From Psettodes erumei (lineage: Eukaryota; Chordata; Actinopteri; Pleuronectiformes; Psettodidae), in the NCBI GenBank assembly GCA_016785225.1, contig JAFBJZ010000847.1, forward strand, positions 620,001-684,000: a DNA stretch of 64,000 bases. Direction: 5' to 3'. The position numbers were made by a program, and so were the translations under genes. A model generated the notes under the pieces. It had not been told where the DNA came from. It saw only the letters and a program-made list of their open reading frames with translations, and made no database searches. Below, piece by piece: positions 1 through 41,000 of the stretch; the stretch's first letter is position 1; the number at the start of each line of letters is the position of its first letter.

Positions 1-908
1 AATGTGTCACCGCTTTATTCTGTGCAGCGGAATTCATTAAAGAGAAGCTCTAACCACCGACTGACCACCAACAGTGGAGCTAACTTCACACTCAAGTCAG
101 CGCTCTGTAATTCCCCCTTTTATCGATGTCCATCACTGAGGAAAAACAGCTCTGATCGGAAACCGCTCCTGGAAACAGCAAATAACGCTGACAGCCACTG
201 CCTGAGCTCACAAACAAAAACTCAAGACTCTCTCGATCTTCCTTTGATGTGCGATCATAGTGAGATTACTGTCATGTGACGCTGTACATTCCCGTATGTG
301 TACGGCTTTAAACTAGAGCATGCATCACCTCCAGTCAGCTGAGGGACACCATTGACTAAGATTCTGGGAAAAGCCACGCTTGCCACCAAACTTTTACCAG
401 AAATAGAGGGGGGGGAGGGGTCAAGGAAAAAAGCTCTCGAAACCAGTGCCTCCCTCTCCATCCCTTTTGTCCCACCCTCCTCTTGCTACTAGCGTCCATT
501 TCTTCAGGGCTGCGGTTATTGCATCACTGCCCAAGCAAAGGCGCAGTCTCACACTGTGCCTGGTGTTCACGTGCATATGCGTGTGGAGAGTTTACACATG
601 CATGTAGTGGAGTGTGTATTTATGAGCGAGGTCCAGGGGGGCTAAATCCGGTAAATGGTGTCACCAGGCTAATTGAGGGCTAATTAAAGCCTGCTGGTCT
701 GGTCCCATAAACCTGTCTACTGCCTTCTCATTTCAGACTTTGTCTTGCTCTCTTTCATACATACGTGTGTGTGCATGTGACACACACCACAGGGTCCTGC
801 ACGGTCCCACTGCAGCTTGTGTCATGCTCTCTATGTGTATACAAGATAAACTCAGCAAATTAAGTTGAGAAATGATGTGATTTTGTTTAGGACATGCTGT
901 TAACTTAC
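1..908 (-). other. IFT80 intron continuing off the left edge
   Basis: The sequence follows the GTAAGT donor at 908. No open frame resembles the remaining IFT80 C-terminus on either strand. Short open frames near 4-279 and 255-461 show no family similarity. No other feature is seen here. Confidence 0.7.
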
Positions 909-29418
<28,510 letters not shown>

Positions 29419-29622
29419 AGTGGATGTCTGCTCTGCTGATCCCTAGACGAACAAAAATGATGAGTTAGGGACAGTTAACTCCTTAAATCATACAACGGTC
29501 AACCAAATATAAATAAAGAAACAATGTAGACGACCAAAATCGTGAAACTATGAGTCGTACCCCGTAGATTAGACAAATTCGCCGTCGGCATGCTCCGGTA
29601 GAGAAAGAAGCAAGCGTCTGCA

Positions 29623-29636
29623 GTTGCTACGGTACC
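29623..29636 (+). promoter_or_regulatory. RFX X-box-like motif upstream of IFT80
   Basis: GTTGCTACGGTACC closely matches the imperfect inverted-repeat X-box bound by RFX factors in ciliary promoters (GTTGCYATGGYAAC type). It lies ~205 bp upstream of the IFT80 start codon and ~60 bp upstream of the inferred first-exon donor. A second half-site, GTTGCTAAC, follows at 29644-29652. This suits a core ciliary gene; binding is inferred. Confidence 0.55.
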
Positions 29637-30136
29637 TGTCGCTGTTGCTAACGTGAATCCAAAGACGTCCCCGACTGGTTCCTGTGACTTGAATGCTAGC
29701 GTTAACTTAGTTTTCTGGTTGAAACAAACATCGTTCTGTCATTACCGACCATACTGCGAAGCGTCCAGTAATTTATTCGTGTCATTTACTCCAGAAAAAG
29801 ATGCATGAGGCGTTACTACAGAAGAGGGCAAGACAATAAATCGTTAATCAGCAATTGGTCGTTTGAGTCATCAGGGCTATCTGTTAGTAGCCATTTAATC
29901 TGGGTCATACACAGCTTGAAAACTGAGTTATCGCGAGAGTTGGAACTCTCGCTTCCTCAACTGATATTTCGAGTTTTTTTTACAAGTACAAATGACATTC
30001 GTTGAATGAATAAATGTAATGTTACTAATTACACTCAGAATACATAGCCACTAATGTCATATCTATTGAAAAATATTTGCTGAAATGCGAACTGTTCATC
30101 GGGGCGGGACTTCGTCGTACTGTAACCTGGCAAACG

Positions 30137-30309
30137 TTTGAACACGTAGAAACAACATTAAACTTTGAATCTGACAATAATCTTACATAATATATAACAA
30201 TGTAAAGTATAAGTATTATACTTTCGGAATTTTTCCGTCTGGTATTTTTTGTCATGGGGTCGCCGTTTGTTTGGAGCGAGGCGGAGTTGGCTTCGTCCCC
30301 TTTTTTGAA
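30137..30309 (+). promoter_or_regulatory. Three CHR (TTTGAA) elements upstream of SMC4
   Basis: TTTGAA occurs at 30137-30142, 30164-30169 and 30304-30309, upstream of the inferred SMC4 first-exon donor. CHR elements recruit the MuvB core of DREAM and B-Myb/FOXM1 complexes to G2/M genes, and condensin genes are typical targets. No well-placed CDE half-site was seen beside them. Confidence 0.4.
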
Positions 30310-32000
30310 TTTCGTGGTTTTTTTCCCTTGCCCTTTGAACGTTCCATGGTGCCTTGCGTCAGTTTGTAACGAATTTGGTTCGACAGCACAGTTTAGGCGC
30401 CATTTACAAGTTAGAGTTTTCAAGTAGGAGAGCGGATCGGGATGACACGGGGATAGATTTTGTGGATTATATTCACCAAACTTTGGATTTACGAACACTT
30501 TTCTCGAAACCGTGATTTGACTCGGAAAGAAAGACTCTTGAGAGACCGCGCGCATATTGTGAAAGGTACATAGAAACGTTTTAGCTGAGACTGGTGGCTG
30601 GGTTCCGTCTATTCAACATTAACAACACGGTAACTTGACTGTAATAACTAGTTACGGGTGAAAAGGACTGGCGAACGTTAACAATACTCCGGAATGGGAA
30701 GCAAGTTATCGTTTTTTTCTTATATTGCATTTAACGCAGCACTGACTTTTTAATAGACGCACTTCCAACAGTAGCATACAACTTTTTCTGAGGGTCTATG
30801 TTAATGATAAGGCTACAGATGGTTGCTAAACTTTGAGCTGCACTGCCTTTTTTTCTGGTTAATATCAACTACTTTATCTTTAGCTGGGGGTGGTTGGGCA
30901 AATGCGAAACTCCCATTTCAATTCAGATAAGCCTAACTCTTTCGTACAAGTCACGTTACAGTGTAGTGTTAACATTACAGATCCACAACGCGGATAAATT
31001 TGCTAGTCAAAGTTAGCCATTATGTTAGCTTTAGCCTCGCGTCGTTATTTCACAGCAGATAGTTAGCTGGAGCAGCTAACTTAACGTTAACATTAGCAAA
31101 GTGAAAATAGCCCAGTAATGTGGCAAACTTAACGCTGCGTATTTTTTTGACCAGGTTGCGAGGCTAACGGTACCAACGTAATTACGCCACTATTCGTCAT
31201 ACGTTATATTCAGATTGCATTCGTTATTTGAATGTGCTTTCCAATTAGCTAGCGAGTTAGGTTGCCCTGTCTACACCTCCGCCCCCAACGTAAATTGTGG
31301 GGATGAAAGTTAATCTGCGTGTCAGTTTGAGACCTCGGTCTGTTTAGGATGTTCTGTCTTTACCACCGACCAGAGAGCCTGTTTAGCTGCGTCTTTTCCG
31401 TAATGGCCATCTAACATAACGATAGACTAGACTTAGAGCTATGGGGACAGAATTTGGCTATTTGGATTCTGACTAAATTGTTTTACGGTTGGCGTTGCGT
31501 TAATCTTATTTTCATGATTTCCTAACATTGCAAGGGTTATTAACCGCTCAACTCCGTGACGCGCAAATAAAATGCCCACTTGTGAGGCAGAAGGTTACTA
31601 AAGCGATACTGTTATAGGAGGGGGCTATAATTTCATTGTTATTTGAGTTTAGTATTAGAATGGCATCTAATTCTCAGCAATCACCACGCAGATTGGCAGC
31701 AATCGTATTAACGTTATCAGACTGAGAGCCTTTTTAATACTTCACTCTGTTCAGGCTACAAACTTCTCTCGAATCCACGTTGATACTTTATCTATTGTTG
31801 TAAAAACTACGTTACCTTATGAAAAAAATATTGCGACTAACCGGTAGATGGGCGGCAGTGAGATCTGACTGGGGTAATGATTAAAGCCTGACAACAGGGT
31901 AGCTGCGTGTGACCGACTAAAAGTGGAGTTGGGAGATTGACAGGCACAAAAACCACTCATGGATATTCCTTTTACCAATGACCCCTTCAGATTTCAAATC

Positions 32001-35000
32001 ATGCCATCTAAAACTGCAAAGAGCTCAACTGCCTCCGCGAAGCCAAGAGGGAAAGGGTCGCAGCCTCGGGATGACTCCGAAGACGAGCTGGATGTACCCC
32101 CTCAAGAAACCAACTCTAATGGCAAAGAGGAGGCACCGCCGACAACTGGCAAGTAACAAAGGGTGTTTTGGTGTCTTGTGAATCTAAATAAGTTGTGTTC
32201 ACTCAATGGCGTTGCGTGTATTGCTGCATTGGTAGTGGCCAATTGGCACCGCTGCAAAGCTTTTTTTTCTTACTTTCATCTCAACGCGTAGTTACCACGG
32301 CTGATATATAATTTTTTTTGTAAAGTGCCAGTCATCAATAAATCTCTGATGATTTTTGAGATGATTTTGATATCGTCGAGTGTACTTCTTCCCCGGACCT
32401 TCTCAGCAAACGAGGTAATTTATTTCGTATAATGGAGTGTTGTGTGTAGTAGATCAAAAGGGTGTTTGACTTAATTCCTCTAACTTGATATAAAATAATT
32501 AAAGCGTGAAGCTCGAGATGCACACTGCCATCAAGTGATATTTGTGCTCTTTAGAATCTGTTGAAATGCTTTACTGGGTGTCTGGCTGCAACAATCTAAT
32601 TTACAAACATCGACCCCTTAGCTTGTTTATGCTTATGTGAGCACAATAGGTTTTGGACAGGTCGCTGTGGCTTGGTGTGATGGCAATATAATCGATTTTA
32701 CGTTCTACATTATTATCACAAACCGGGATTTTCCGCGTCTGTGTTTTGAGTGCAGTTCAGCATGAGTGAAAATGTGACGTTGGCGATCGAAATTCACTCT
32801 TTAGTTATTTACTATCGACGAAATGACTGCGGCGCATCCATTCTCACGTATCGACGCTTCTCGAGGATAGCGTTTGTATAATAATGTGGGTTCCGTCATA
32901 AGCGGCCATGGTCTCTTTGCTGTTTTTTTTGGGGGGTCGGCTCTTGTTTTCAGAACAAAGAAAAATAACGCCTGTCAACTTTCTCGGGAGTCGTTGTTTG
33001 ACTGCTCTTTCAACTTGCTGCCTGAGTTTTGTTTGTTTGTTTTTTTGTTCCTGTACCCCTCCCCCACGCACCGCTGCCCCCCCCCCACCACCACCACCTC
33101 CACCACCTGAAACGACTCGCACAGAGGAATAAAAGTTGTACTTTTTTATGCCACAGATCCGTCTCACGGGGAAGCTGCCGAGGCGGTTGATAATCGAAGT
33201 TTGGAGGAGATTCTCGGTAGCATCCCTCCACCCCCGCCCCCAGCAATGACCAATGAACCGGGCGCTCCTCGCCTGATGATAACACATTTAGTTAATCGGA
33301 ACTTTAAATCTTACGCAGGCGAGCAGATTCTGGGGCCTTTTCACAAGGTACGACCGACATTGGTTACACATGTAAACCCTGCATGGGAGATACTTTGTTA
33401 ATGTGTTGTGTTAAGCTCACAGGTTTACTGTCATTTGTGGTGTTCATCAGTTTGATTTGTCTCTAATTTCACTTGATGGACCTGTAAACATTTTGCCTCG
33501 AGCAGTGCTGGACATCAGAAGTACAAAAATATTATTGATATTACATAATAACCTTTATTGAGTTAAAAAATTCAAAGTGGAAAAACTCACACTCCTCCAT
33601 TTTGATTTAGTGAAGGTATCTTACAAGGGGTGGTGATCTAATGGTGTGCTTACATTTCCCTTAAATTATGACTTTCTTTAAAACTTTGTTTTTTCACCTT
33701 TTTCTGCTCCCCTCATTGCTCTGCTAATAAAGCTATATGAAAATAAGTCTTAACTACACCCCCCAGAATACATTCACCATCACACTCATACTATGCTGAA
33801 ATGTTAATACATAGCTTCTGATGTCAAGGCATCTGCAGAATGTGTGTGGCTGCAGCATATTTTTTATATTTTTATATATATATATATTTATATAAATGTG
33901 GATAGATTTTTAATCTTCTCTCTTACCTTTCTCTCAGCGCTTTTCCTGCATCATTGGTCCAAATGGGAGTGGGAAGTCCAATGTGATCGATTCGATGCTC
34001 TTTGTGTTTGGATACAGAGCTCAAAAAATCAGATCGAAAAAGCTCTCAGTGCTGATTCACAGCTCTGATAAACACAAAGATGTGCAAAGCTGTACTGTGG
34101 AGGTGCACTTCCAAAAGATTATTGATAAGGTATATATATGTATATGTATATCTACAACTCTGTCATAGATGCACACTACACTCCCCGTGGCTTCTCCTAA
34201 ATTAATCTATACACAGTCCTAACTGAAAGGGGCGACCAGGCATTTTTTGAAGTGGACAGATATTTTTCTTGAATTTTAAATATTTTTTTTCCTCAGTGCT
34301 CATATTGTAATATGTATACTCAGTTATCAAATCAGTGACTAAACACAGATCCAAATCAGTCATGAAAGTTTCAACTCACACTCACATGTACCATAGTGAA
34401 TTCATAATGTGCTAGAATTGATCTCTCCTATTTTTTAAATAATTTTTAAATGGGCCATTTATTGACAAGGCTCTACTCATTTGATTGTACTGTGAAAAGT
34501 CAATAAAATGAGAGTTTGTATTAAGAGACAAATTAGGCTGTTGCATTAGATCACAAAATATTTTTAAAAACTGGCTGTAGTGTACAGAATCTTAGATGCA
34601 TTTTTTATATTTGATTTGCCATAGACAGTGTAAGTCCTGCCCTGACAACTGTTAAATATAACTCAACCTTTCTCTTTGCTTCATCAGTTCACAGGGAATT
34701 AAAATCAAGTTGTTAAACTAATGGCATAATTCTGTGAACTGTACTGGCTTTATGATCTGTTATTTCTGTAACTTAAAAATATTATTTAAGAAGTGGTGTA
34801 CACAACTTAAATTTTTAGACTTGTTTCTAAAATCAATACACCTCTAGGCAAATGACTAACATTTTGCACTGTATTGATAATCTCATCATCTTATATAATG
34901 TGTTGTTTAAATTCTGTGAATGTAGCATGATAGAAAACACTCCCATTATTGATATGGTGTATTCACACGGTAGTGCTAGATCTGTTGTGTGCTTTTTAAA

Positions 35001-38000
35001 CGAGCCATTTTTCGTAACTGTTTTCTAAAATGGGCTGTTTTGGTCTAAACACCCCCAGTGGAATTGTCAGTTCTGAGTATTATCATTTGATGTGTGCAAC
35101 TATTTGAGTTTCTCCTGAACTGTTCTGCTCTAAGCTGCACTGTGTCTTCTACCCCTCCCCCCCCGAGCCAGGAAGGAGATGACTACGAAGTTATTCCCAA
35201 CAGCAAGTTCTATGTTTCCAGGACTGCCAACAAAGACAATTCCTCAGCCTACCATATCGATGGCAAGAAGGCCACTTTCAAAGAAGTGGGGGCTTTACTC
35301 CGAAGCCATGGTATTGACCTAGACCACAACAGATTTCTGATCTTACAGGTAATTGTAATTTTTTAAATGTAATTTCCTCCTCTACTTCTAACTGCTTTTT
35401 TCACCCCTGCTGTGACCATCCCATTCTGTCAGAGATTTCCTGCTCATCTCCCTCTTCCCATTTCCCAGTCCTCTTTGAGTCAAATATTTCATGGCTTCCA
35501 TGCCTCTCTATGGGAATAACCTGTTGCTCTGGAATTGGAAGGGAGAGGATGTGCCCTCTGCCAGACCTTAGACTGCTATAGCAGCGCATCATGGTTTGAA
35601 ACAATGTGGAAAAGGTGCGAACCATAATTTGCTGCTTTAGAATTTTAAGGGAAAAATGCGGTTGCACTCAGACATGGACCTGGACATGCGTGGCTATAGT
35701 TTCACAGCTAATGCAGAGTTTGTAGTGGGTGAAGTTTTGATGGGGTTGACCCACCGGTGAGGACAGGCTGGGTCTCCCTTCACCACCCTTTCCCATGTAC
35801 CTGCCACGCTTTAGCAGCACGTAAATATTGGCGTGTGAGAATAGACCCCAACCCCAATATTAGCAGTGCTGCTTCAGTGTGGTGGGATCAAACACCCTCC
35901 ATTACCATGGCTTTAATATTGGTTCAACATTTTGTTTTTGTTTGCCCTCACTGTGAATTAAATGCACGTCCGTATATTTTTTATTAAATTTTTTTAGTCA
36001 GATTTTGTTAATTTTTTTTATTATTATTTCGCTGGCACTGAATTTGAGCCAGTTGACTTGTTGCATAAATTCCCACTTCTGGTTGTATTACATGTGTGAC
36101 CTACCCATTATTACTGATTAACCCAAGGCTTATGGGGGATGACTCATGTCAGAGCAGAGCAAAATGGCTGATTGAATCTTTGTTGTCCTCATTTTTAGAT
36201 TTTGTTTCATGACTTTTGTAGAATGGGGTAGCTTCAGGTGAACACGTAGTTTCTACCCTCTGCTGTGGTTTCGTGGTTAGCTGGTTGATAGCATGTGTCC
36301 TGTTTGACTTTTTGTGTGTGTGTGTGCATGTCCATTCTCACTCTCCTTGGATGTTAGATTTTCAGCTCTCTGCCTGTGACATGGCTGCATGACTATGGGA
36401 AGAGGCTTTAGCTTGTTCTCCAAGGTCACTTTTCCAGGCCTCTGGCTAAGGGGAAGCTGTCTATTTTGTGCACTGGTCAGAGCAGTGGATGACGTGGGAT
36501 TTTTCCCCCCCTTCCTCCACTGGCTTATCCTTTCTTTCATACATAGAAGTAATATGTGAGCTGCTTTTTCCCCTACACATAAACAAAACATAATTTGAGA
36601 CTTAGTTTTTTTTTCTTTTTTCTTTTTTAGCATATCTAGATTTTAATTCATTTTTAACTTGAACCTTGCCATGTAGGAATATTGTCATTCTAAGACAGAC
36701 TAACTAAAGGATAAATAAATAAAAATGAACACATGTTTAGACAAATAAAGTTACACTGGAGAGTTGTTTCTGACTCGAGGCTAAGTAGTATACATGTACA
36801 CTATTTGGAAATTCAACCAGGGTTTAGCTTAAGGAAGTGAAAACTGGCACACTATTAACGGTCTTTGTTTTTAAAGCACTTTTAAATTTAGCAAATGTAA
36901 TTTTGACACGCGTTCTGTAATGGGTAGTAATTGTTGCTGAGGCGGGGTGGTGAGGGTGATGTGTTGTTACTATATTAATATTTCTAAGTGTCCTGAAGCA
37001 AGTCAAACATATGCGATTACACCATTTACTCATTCATAAGTTTAAATCATACAATTAATTGTAAACAGTTGTTTAATATTTTAATTTAATTTTTTTGTTA
37101 TTTTTAGTTTCTGTGAGTTCCACAATCTGTCTAGCCCTCTAAGGGGACTTTTAAAATTTCCTTTTTGTTACACTGTGCATGATTTTATGTTTTATGTTTT
37201 TCTGCAAAGTTGTGTGTGTGTGTGTGTGTGGGTAGTAGGCCAGCATTATTGCAAGTTTACTGTTACAATTTCAAATGGCTACATATCTTACTAATGAATG
37301 TTGTGCAGATTTTTGAAATTATTATTACAAATGAAGAGTTATTTTATTATAACTTGCAGCTCCATGTTTTCTGTGATTAACTGCATGCATGTCTGTCCAT
37401 GTGGTGTTCTGGACTCACGTAGGGCGAGGTGGAGCAGATCGCCATGATGAAGCCTAAAGGTCAGACAGAGCATGATGAGGGCATGCTGGAGTACCTGGAG
37501 GATATTATTGGCTCCTGTCGACTGAAGGAGCCCATCAAAACCCTGAGCCGCCGCATTGAGCTTCTGAATGAGCAGAGGGGAGAGAAGGTGACATACACTC
37601 ATACAGTATCTGCTCACACAGTCATAAACAACTTTCCTTCCTGTGTCCTGACTTCATTTGCTGTGCATTTGTACAGTAGAGTTTGCAGAAAAGACATATT
37701 TTTTCCTTTTTCCTCTGTTTTTCATTTTATTTTTTTATATGTTCTACTGTTAAAGTGAGTAGCCACATCTGGGAGTAATTACAACCAAATGAATGCTATT
37801 ACAGTTTTTATCAAAATATTTATTCAACATCAGAATGAAAATTTTGTTAAAAAGGATACAAGATAGCACTTTTACATGTAACCTATGACTAGAAATTCTA
37901 CTCAAGATTTGTCACCTGATATTAAATTTTGCAATATGTTCACTGTCCTAGCTAAACCGAGTAAAGCTCGTGGAAAAGGAGAAGAATGCATTGGAGGGAG

Positions 38001-41000
38001 AAAGGAACAAAGCTGTGGAGTTCCTCACCCTGGAGAATGACATCTTCAAACACAAGAGTCAGCTTTGCCAGTATTATGTGTGAGTGCACTGTCTTTCGGT
38101 CCTGCATGACAAATTAAACAAAATAATAACCTCATTAAGTTTAATGTGGCAACATAGAAGAGGAAAAAAATGTTGGATGAGTGCATACTCTATTTTTTAT
38201 TTTTTTTTACCTTCACAAGGGTAGCCTGACCCTTCTCTGGTGTCACGCCCCCATAGCACTTTCCTTTACCTGTAAATTATTAAGTTTTATCTCTCACTGG
38301 TGTTTCCCGATATCTCTCCACCATTAGTCATGATCTGCAGAAGCGTGTGGTGGATAAAGAGCAAGAAAAGCAGAAGATCTTGGAGGACACCAAGGAACTC
38401 ACTGAGAAAAATGCCAAGATATCACAGGAGATGGAGAAAATGAACCAAGAGCTCAAAAATGTAGAGAAGTAAGGAGTTTTTTTTAAATATATTAAAATAT
38501 TTCTCTATTTGCTAGTGTAACATGCATAGAAGGTTACTAAGTTTTATTCTAATTTAACGATTTTGTGGATGCTGTCACAGTTTAGTGTGTCATAATTAGA
38601 TACAAAAAAAGTACAAACTATTGCTGTTCTCTTCCACAAAAGATGTTTACTGGATGGTGTTGTAGACATCCATAATTTCATACATTTTTGGCTTTGATGA
38701 TTATTTTAAAACTGACAAACAGCTTTGAGATTTAAAAAAAAATGTATAGAAACTGAAAACTGGCTAAGATGAGCCTATTATTCTTTGACACATACATTGT
38801 TTTGTACTGTTTTCAGATTCTTATAGTTTATCTGATATTTCAGTTGCTTTTTTTTCCCCCCACGACTGACTTGAATGTACTCAGTAAAAATGTGGTTCCT
38901 CCACCAGGAAACAAAATAAGCTCAACAAGTACATTGAGACCCAGAAGGAGAAGTTCACCCAGCTGGACCTGCAGGACGTAGAAGTGCGTGAGAAGATTAA
39001 ACACTCCAAGAGCAAGAACAAGAAACTGCAGAAGCAGCTGGAAAAGGACAAAGAAAAGGTGTGTTGGCCTTTAAATTGTGGTCCACTCCTACACACACAT
39101 TTCAACAACTTAATTTAACTTGGCATTACTGTTCGTTACTCTGCTGCAGTCTTTTGATTATTTCACTTTGACAGTATCAGTGTTAATAAGAGCTCATATT
39201 TTTGTGAGGAGAGCACGCCTGTAGCCTTTTTACATAATTTACAATACATATTCACTAACAAATACAAGGGTGCACTAAGTTAAAACAAGCTAGCACTATT
39301 GGTATGACACTCCACTGTTAGTGTTTATTTTGTCCCATGTCCAAGACAGAAACATGGGTATTAAAAATATAATTTCCGTTGCTTATAGAACACACAAGAA
39401 CTGTTATTTTTAGGCCTGGAGAGAAAAAAAATACTGGTCAAGGCTTGCATCAACATGAATTGCATAATTCAACAACCACATTTGAACTTTCTACCATTTA
39501 ATGTCAGTATTGAAGTTGTTATTTGCCATAATACATATGGATTCTACAGTCAAACATTTCCTAGAGATATGAATCAAAAGCCCCTTAAAAGAAAACAGTT
39601 AATGTAGTGTTTTGAACAGAGGGCCATCATCCTCATCACTGACATCAATCTGCATGATAGCTAAGGTTACACAAAACCTAGGACTAAGTCAGTGAAACTG
39701 GCTTTCACACAAATAATGTGTACACTGTAACTGACATGATGGATAGGATTCCCAGTGTGACTGGAAGACCACGCAGGCGAAAAGAAATCCCTGCATTCTC
39801 CCGAAATGAATTGACATCGTCCAGAGAAAATATAAAACCTGTAAATAACTGTAAATCAAAAGTCATGGCAGGAGGGCCGACCAGCCCTAAACTAGCCACT
39901 AGGGGGCTGTGAAGTAACACACAAGTCGATTGTTAGTGTGTGCTCTGTTTCACTATTAATCACGTGCCTGTCTCTTAGACTAATGTTTCTCTAACGTGCG
40001 CGCTTACTGAAAAATGCTTTCACACGAGCCCAGAGTTAAGAGTTGCCTTAAAAACCGTAGGTATATGTGCTCATTTCCTCCTCTGCTCTAAACCCCCGTC
40101 TGCTCCACCTACAATGGCTGTGCTCTGGAAATGTCTTGGTCAGAGGGGGAGCTGGACAGAGGCAGGCAGACCTCTGGGGAGCAGTGTTCTGCTGTGTGGT
40201 AGTCAACTATGGCCTGGCTTGTGTAACACTCCCAGCAGCCACATTCACATTTCACCCGCAGTTAACCCTACAAAACATAGACTATATACACACACACCCC
40301 ACTCCTCGCCTTGTTTCAGCCCTGCCAAGTGGCAGAATGTTGTGCCAGTCTTAACCAGGGCTTGCTCAGTCCTGAATGTGTGTTTATAGTTGATTACAGT
40401 TGTGTGTTTTGGCCTGCTTCTCAATGTGTAGCACAGTTGCTTGTAACTGGCAGTGGCAAAAAAACAACATATTCAGCATATTCGCTACTTTACACCTCTC
40501 GTCTCCGAATGTCTTCACTTGTCTCTTTCATCTCATCTAATTTAAGGCAGAACTTTTCAAACGTGGACAGGTGTAGCCACCCTCGTTTAGAATCTCATCT
40601 GTTTCTGTACGCTCTCCTGTCTGACCCCTCTGAAGCTGGAGGAAGTGCGCGGCGTACCAGCCAGCAGCGAAAAGGCCATCTCTGAGGCGACAGCTCGCAA
40701 GGAAGAGCTGGAGAAGAAGAAGGTGAAAGAGGAGGAAAAACTTAAGGAGGTGATGGAGAGTCTGAAAGAAGAGACCAGTGGCTTGCAGCAGGACAAAGAG
40801 GTTTGTGTGTGCCCTTCTTGGTGTTAGTTTGGCGCATGTCTTACTTATCTTTAGATAGAGGACTGTATTGCTTTCATAAAATCTGATCTCTTCATTTTAC
40901 GACCTTATGTTTCCTCTTTGACCCGTCAGACCAAAGAGAAAGAGCTGATGGAGCTCAGCAAGGCTGTAAATGAGACCCGTTCTCGTATGGACCTGGCTCA

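Larger units (their letters stand above)
29562..30565. promoter_or_regulatory. Divergent IFT80/SMC4 promoter region
   Basis: The two start codons (29418 minus, 32001 plus) face away from each other. Probable non-coding first exons end at 29561 (IFT80, donor GTACGA) and 30565 (SMC4, donor GTACAT). Between them lie a reverse CCAAT box (29854-29858), a GC box GGGGCGGGAC (30101-30110), an X-box-like RFX site, three TTTGAA hexamers and an E2F-like TTTAGGCGCC (starting near 30392). No TATA box is obvious. Transcription start sites are inferred, not seen. Confidence 0.6.
35349..37422 (+). other. smc4: SMC4 intron hosting the miR-15/16 cluster
   Basis: This 2.07-kb intron lies between the exon ending NRFLILQ and the exon beginning GEVEQIAMMKPKGQTEHDEG. 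Two miRNA hairpins are found in its first 550 bp, on the same strand as SMC4. The rest is AT-rich with a short GT run near 37210-37230; nothing else is recognised. Confidence 0.9.

Noticed and set aside
30025..30555. 176-codon open frame on the minus strand between IFT80 and SMC4
   Set aside because: It overlaps the divergent promoter and the SMC4 5' UTR, shows no family similarity and has no supporting splice structure.
31959..32000. Upstream in-frame ATG of SMC4 that would add 14 residues
   Set aside because: A good splice acceptor (CCCTTCAG at 31983-31990) lies between it and the MPSK start, and family proteins begin with MP-K. The upstream ATG is probably intronic and has a weaker start context.
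39718..39912. 64-codon basic plus-strand frame in an SMC4 intron
   Set aside because: No known motif, lies wholly inside an intron with intact flanking splice sites, and reads as chance.
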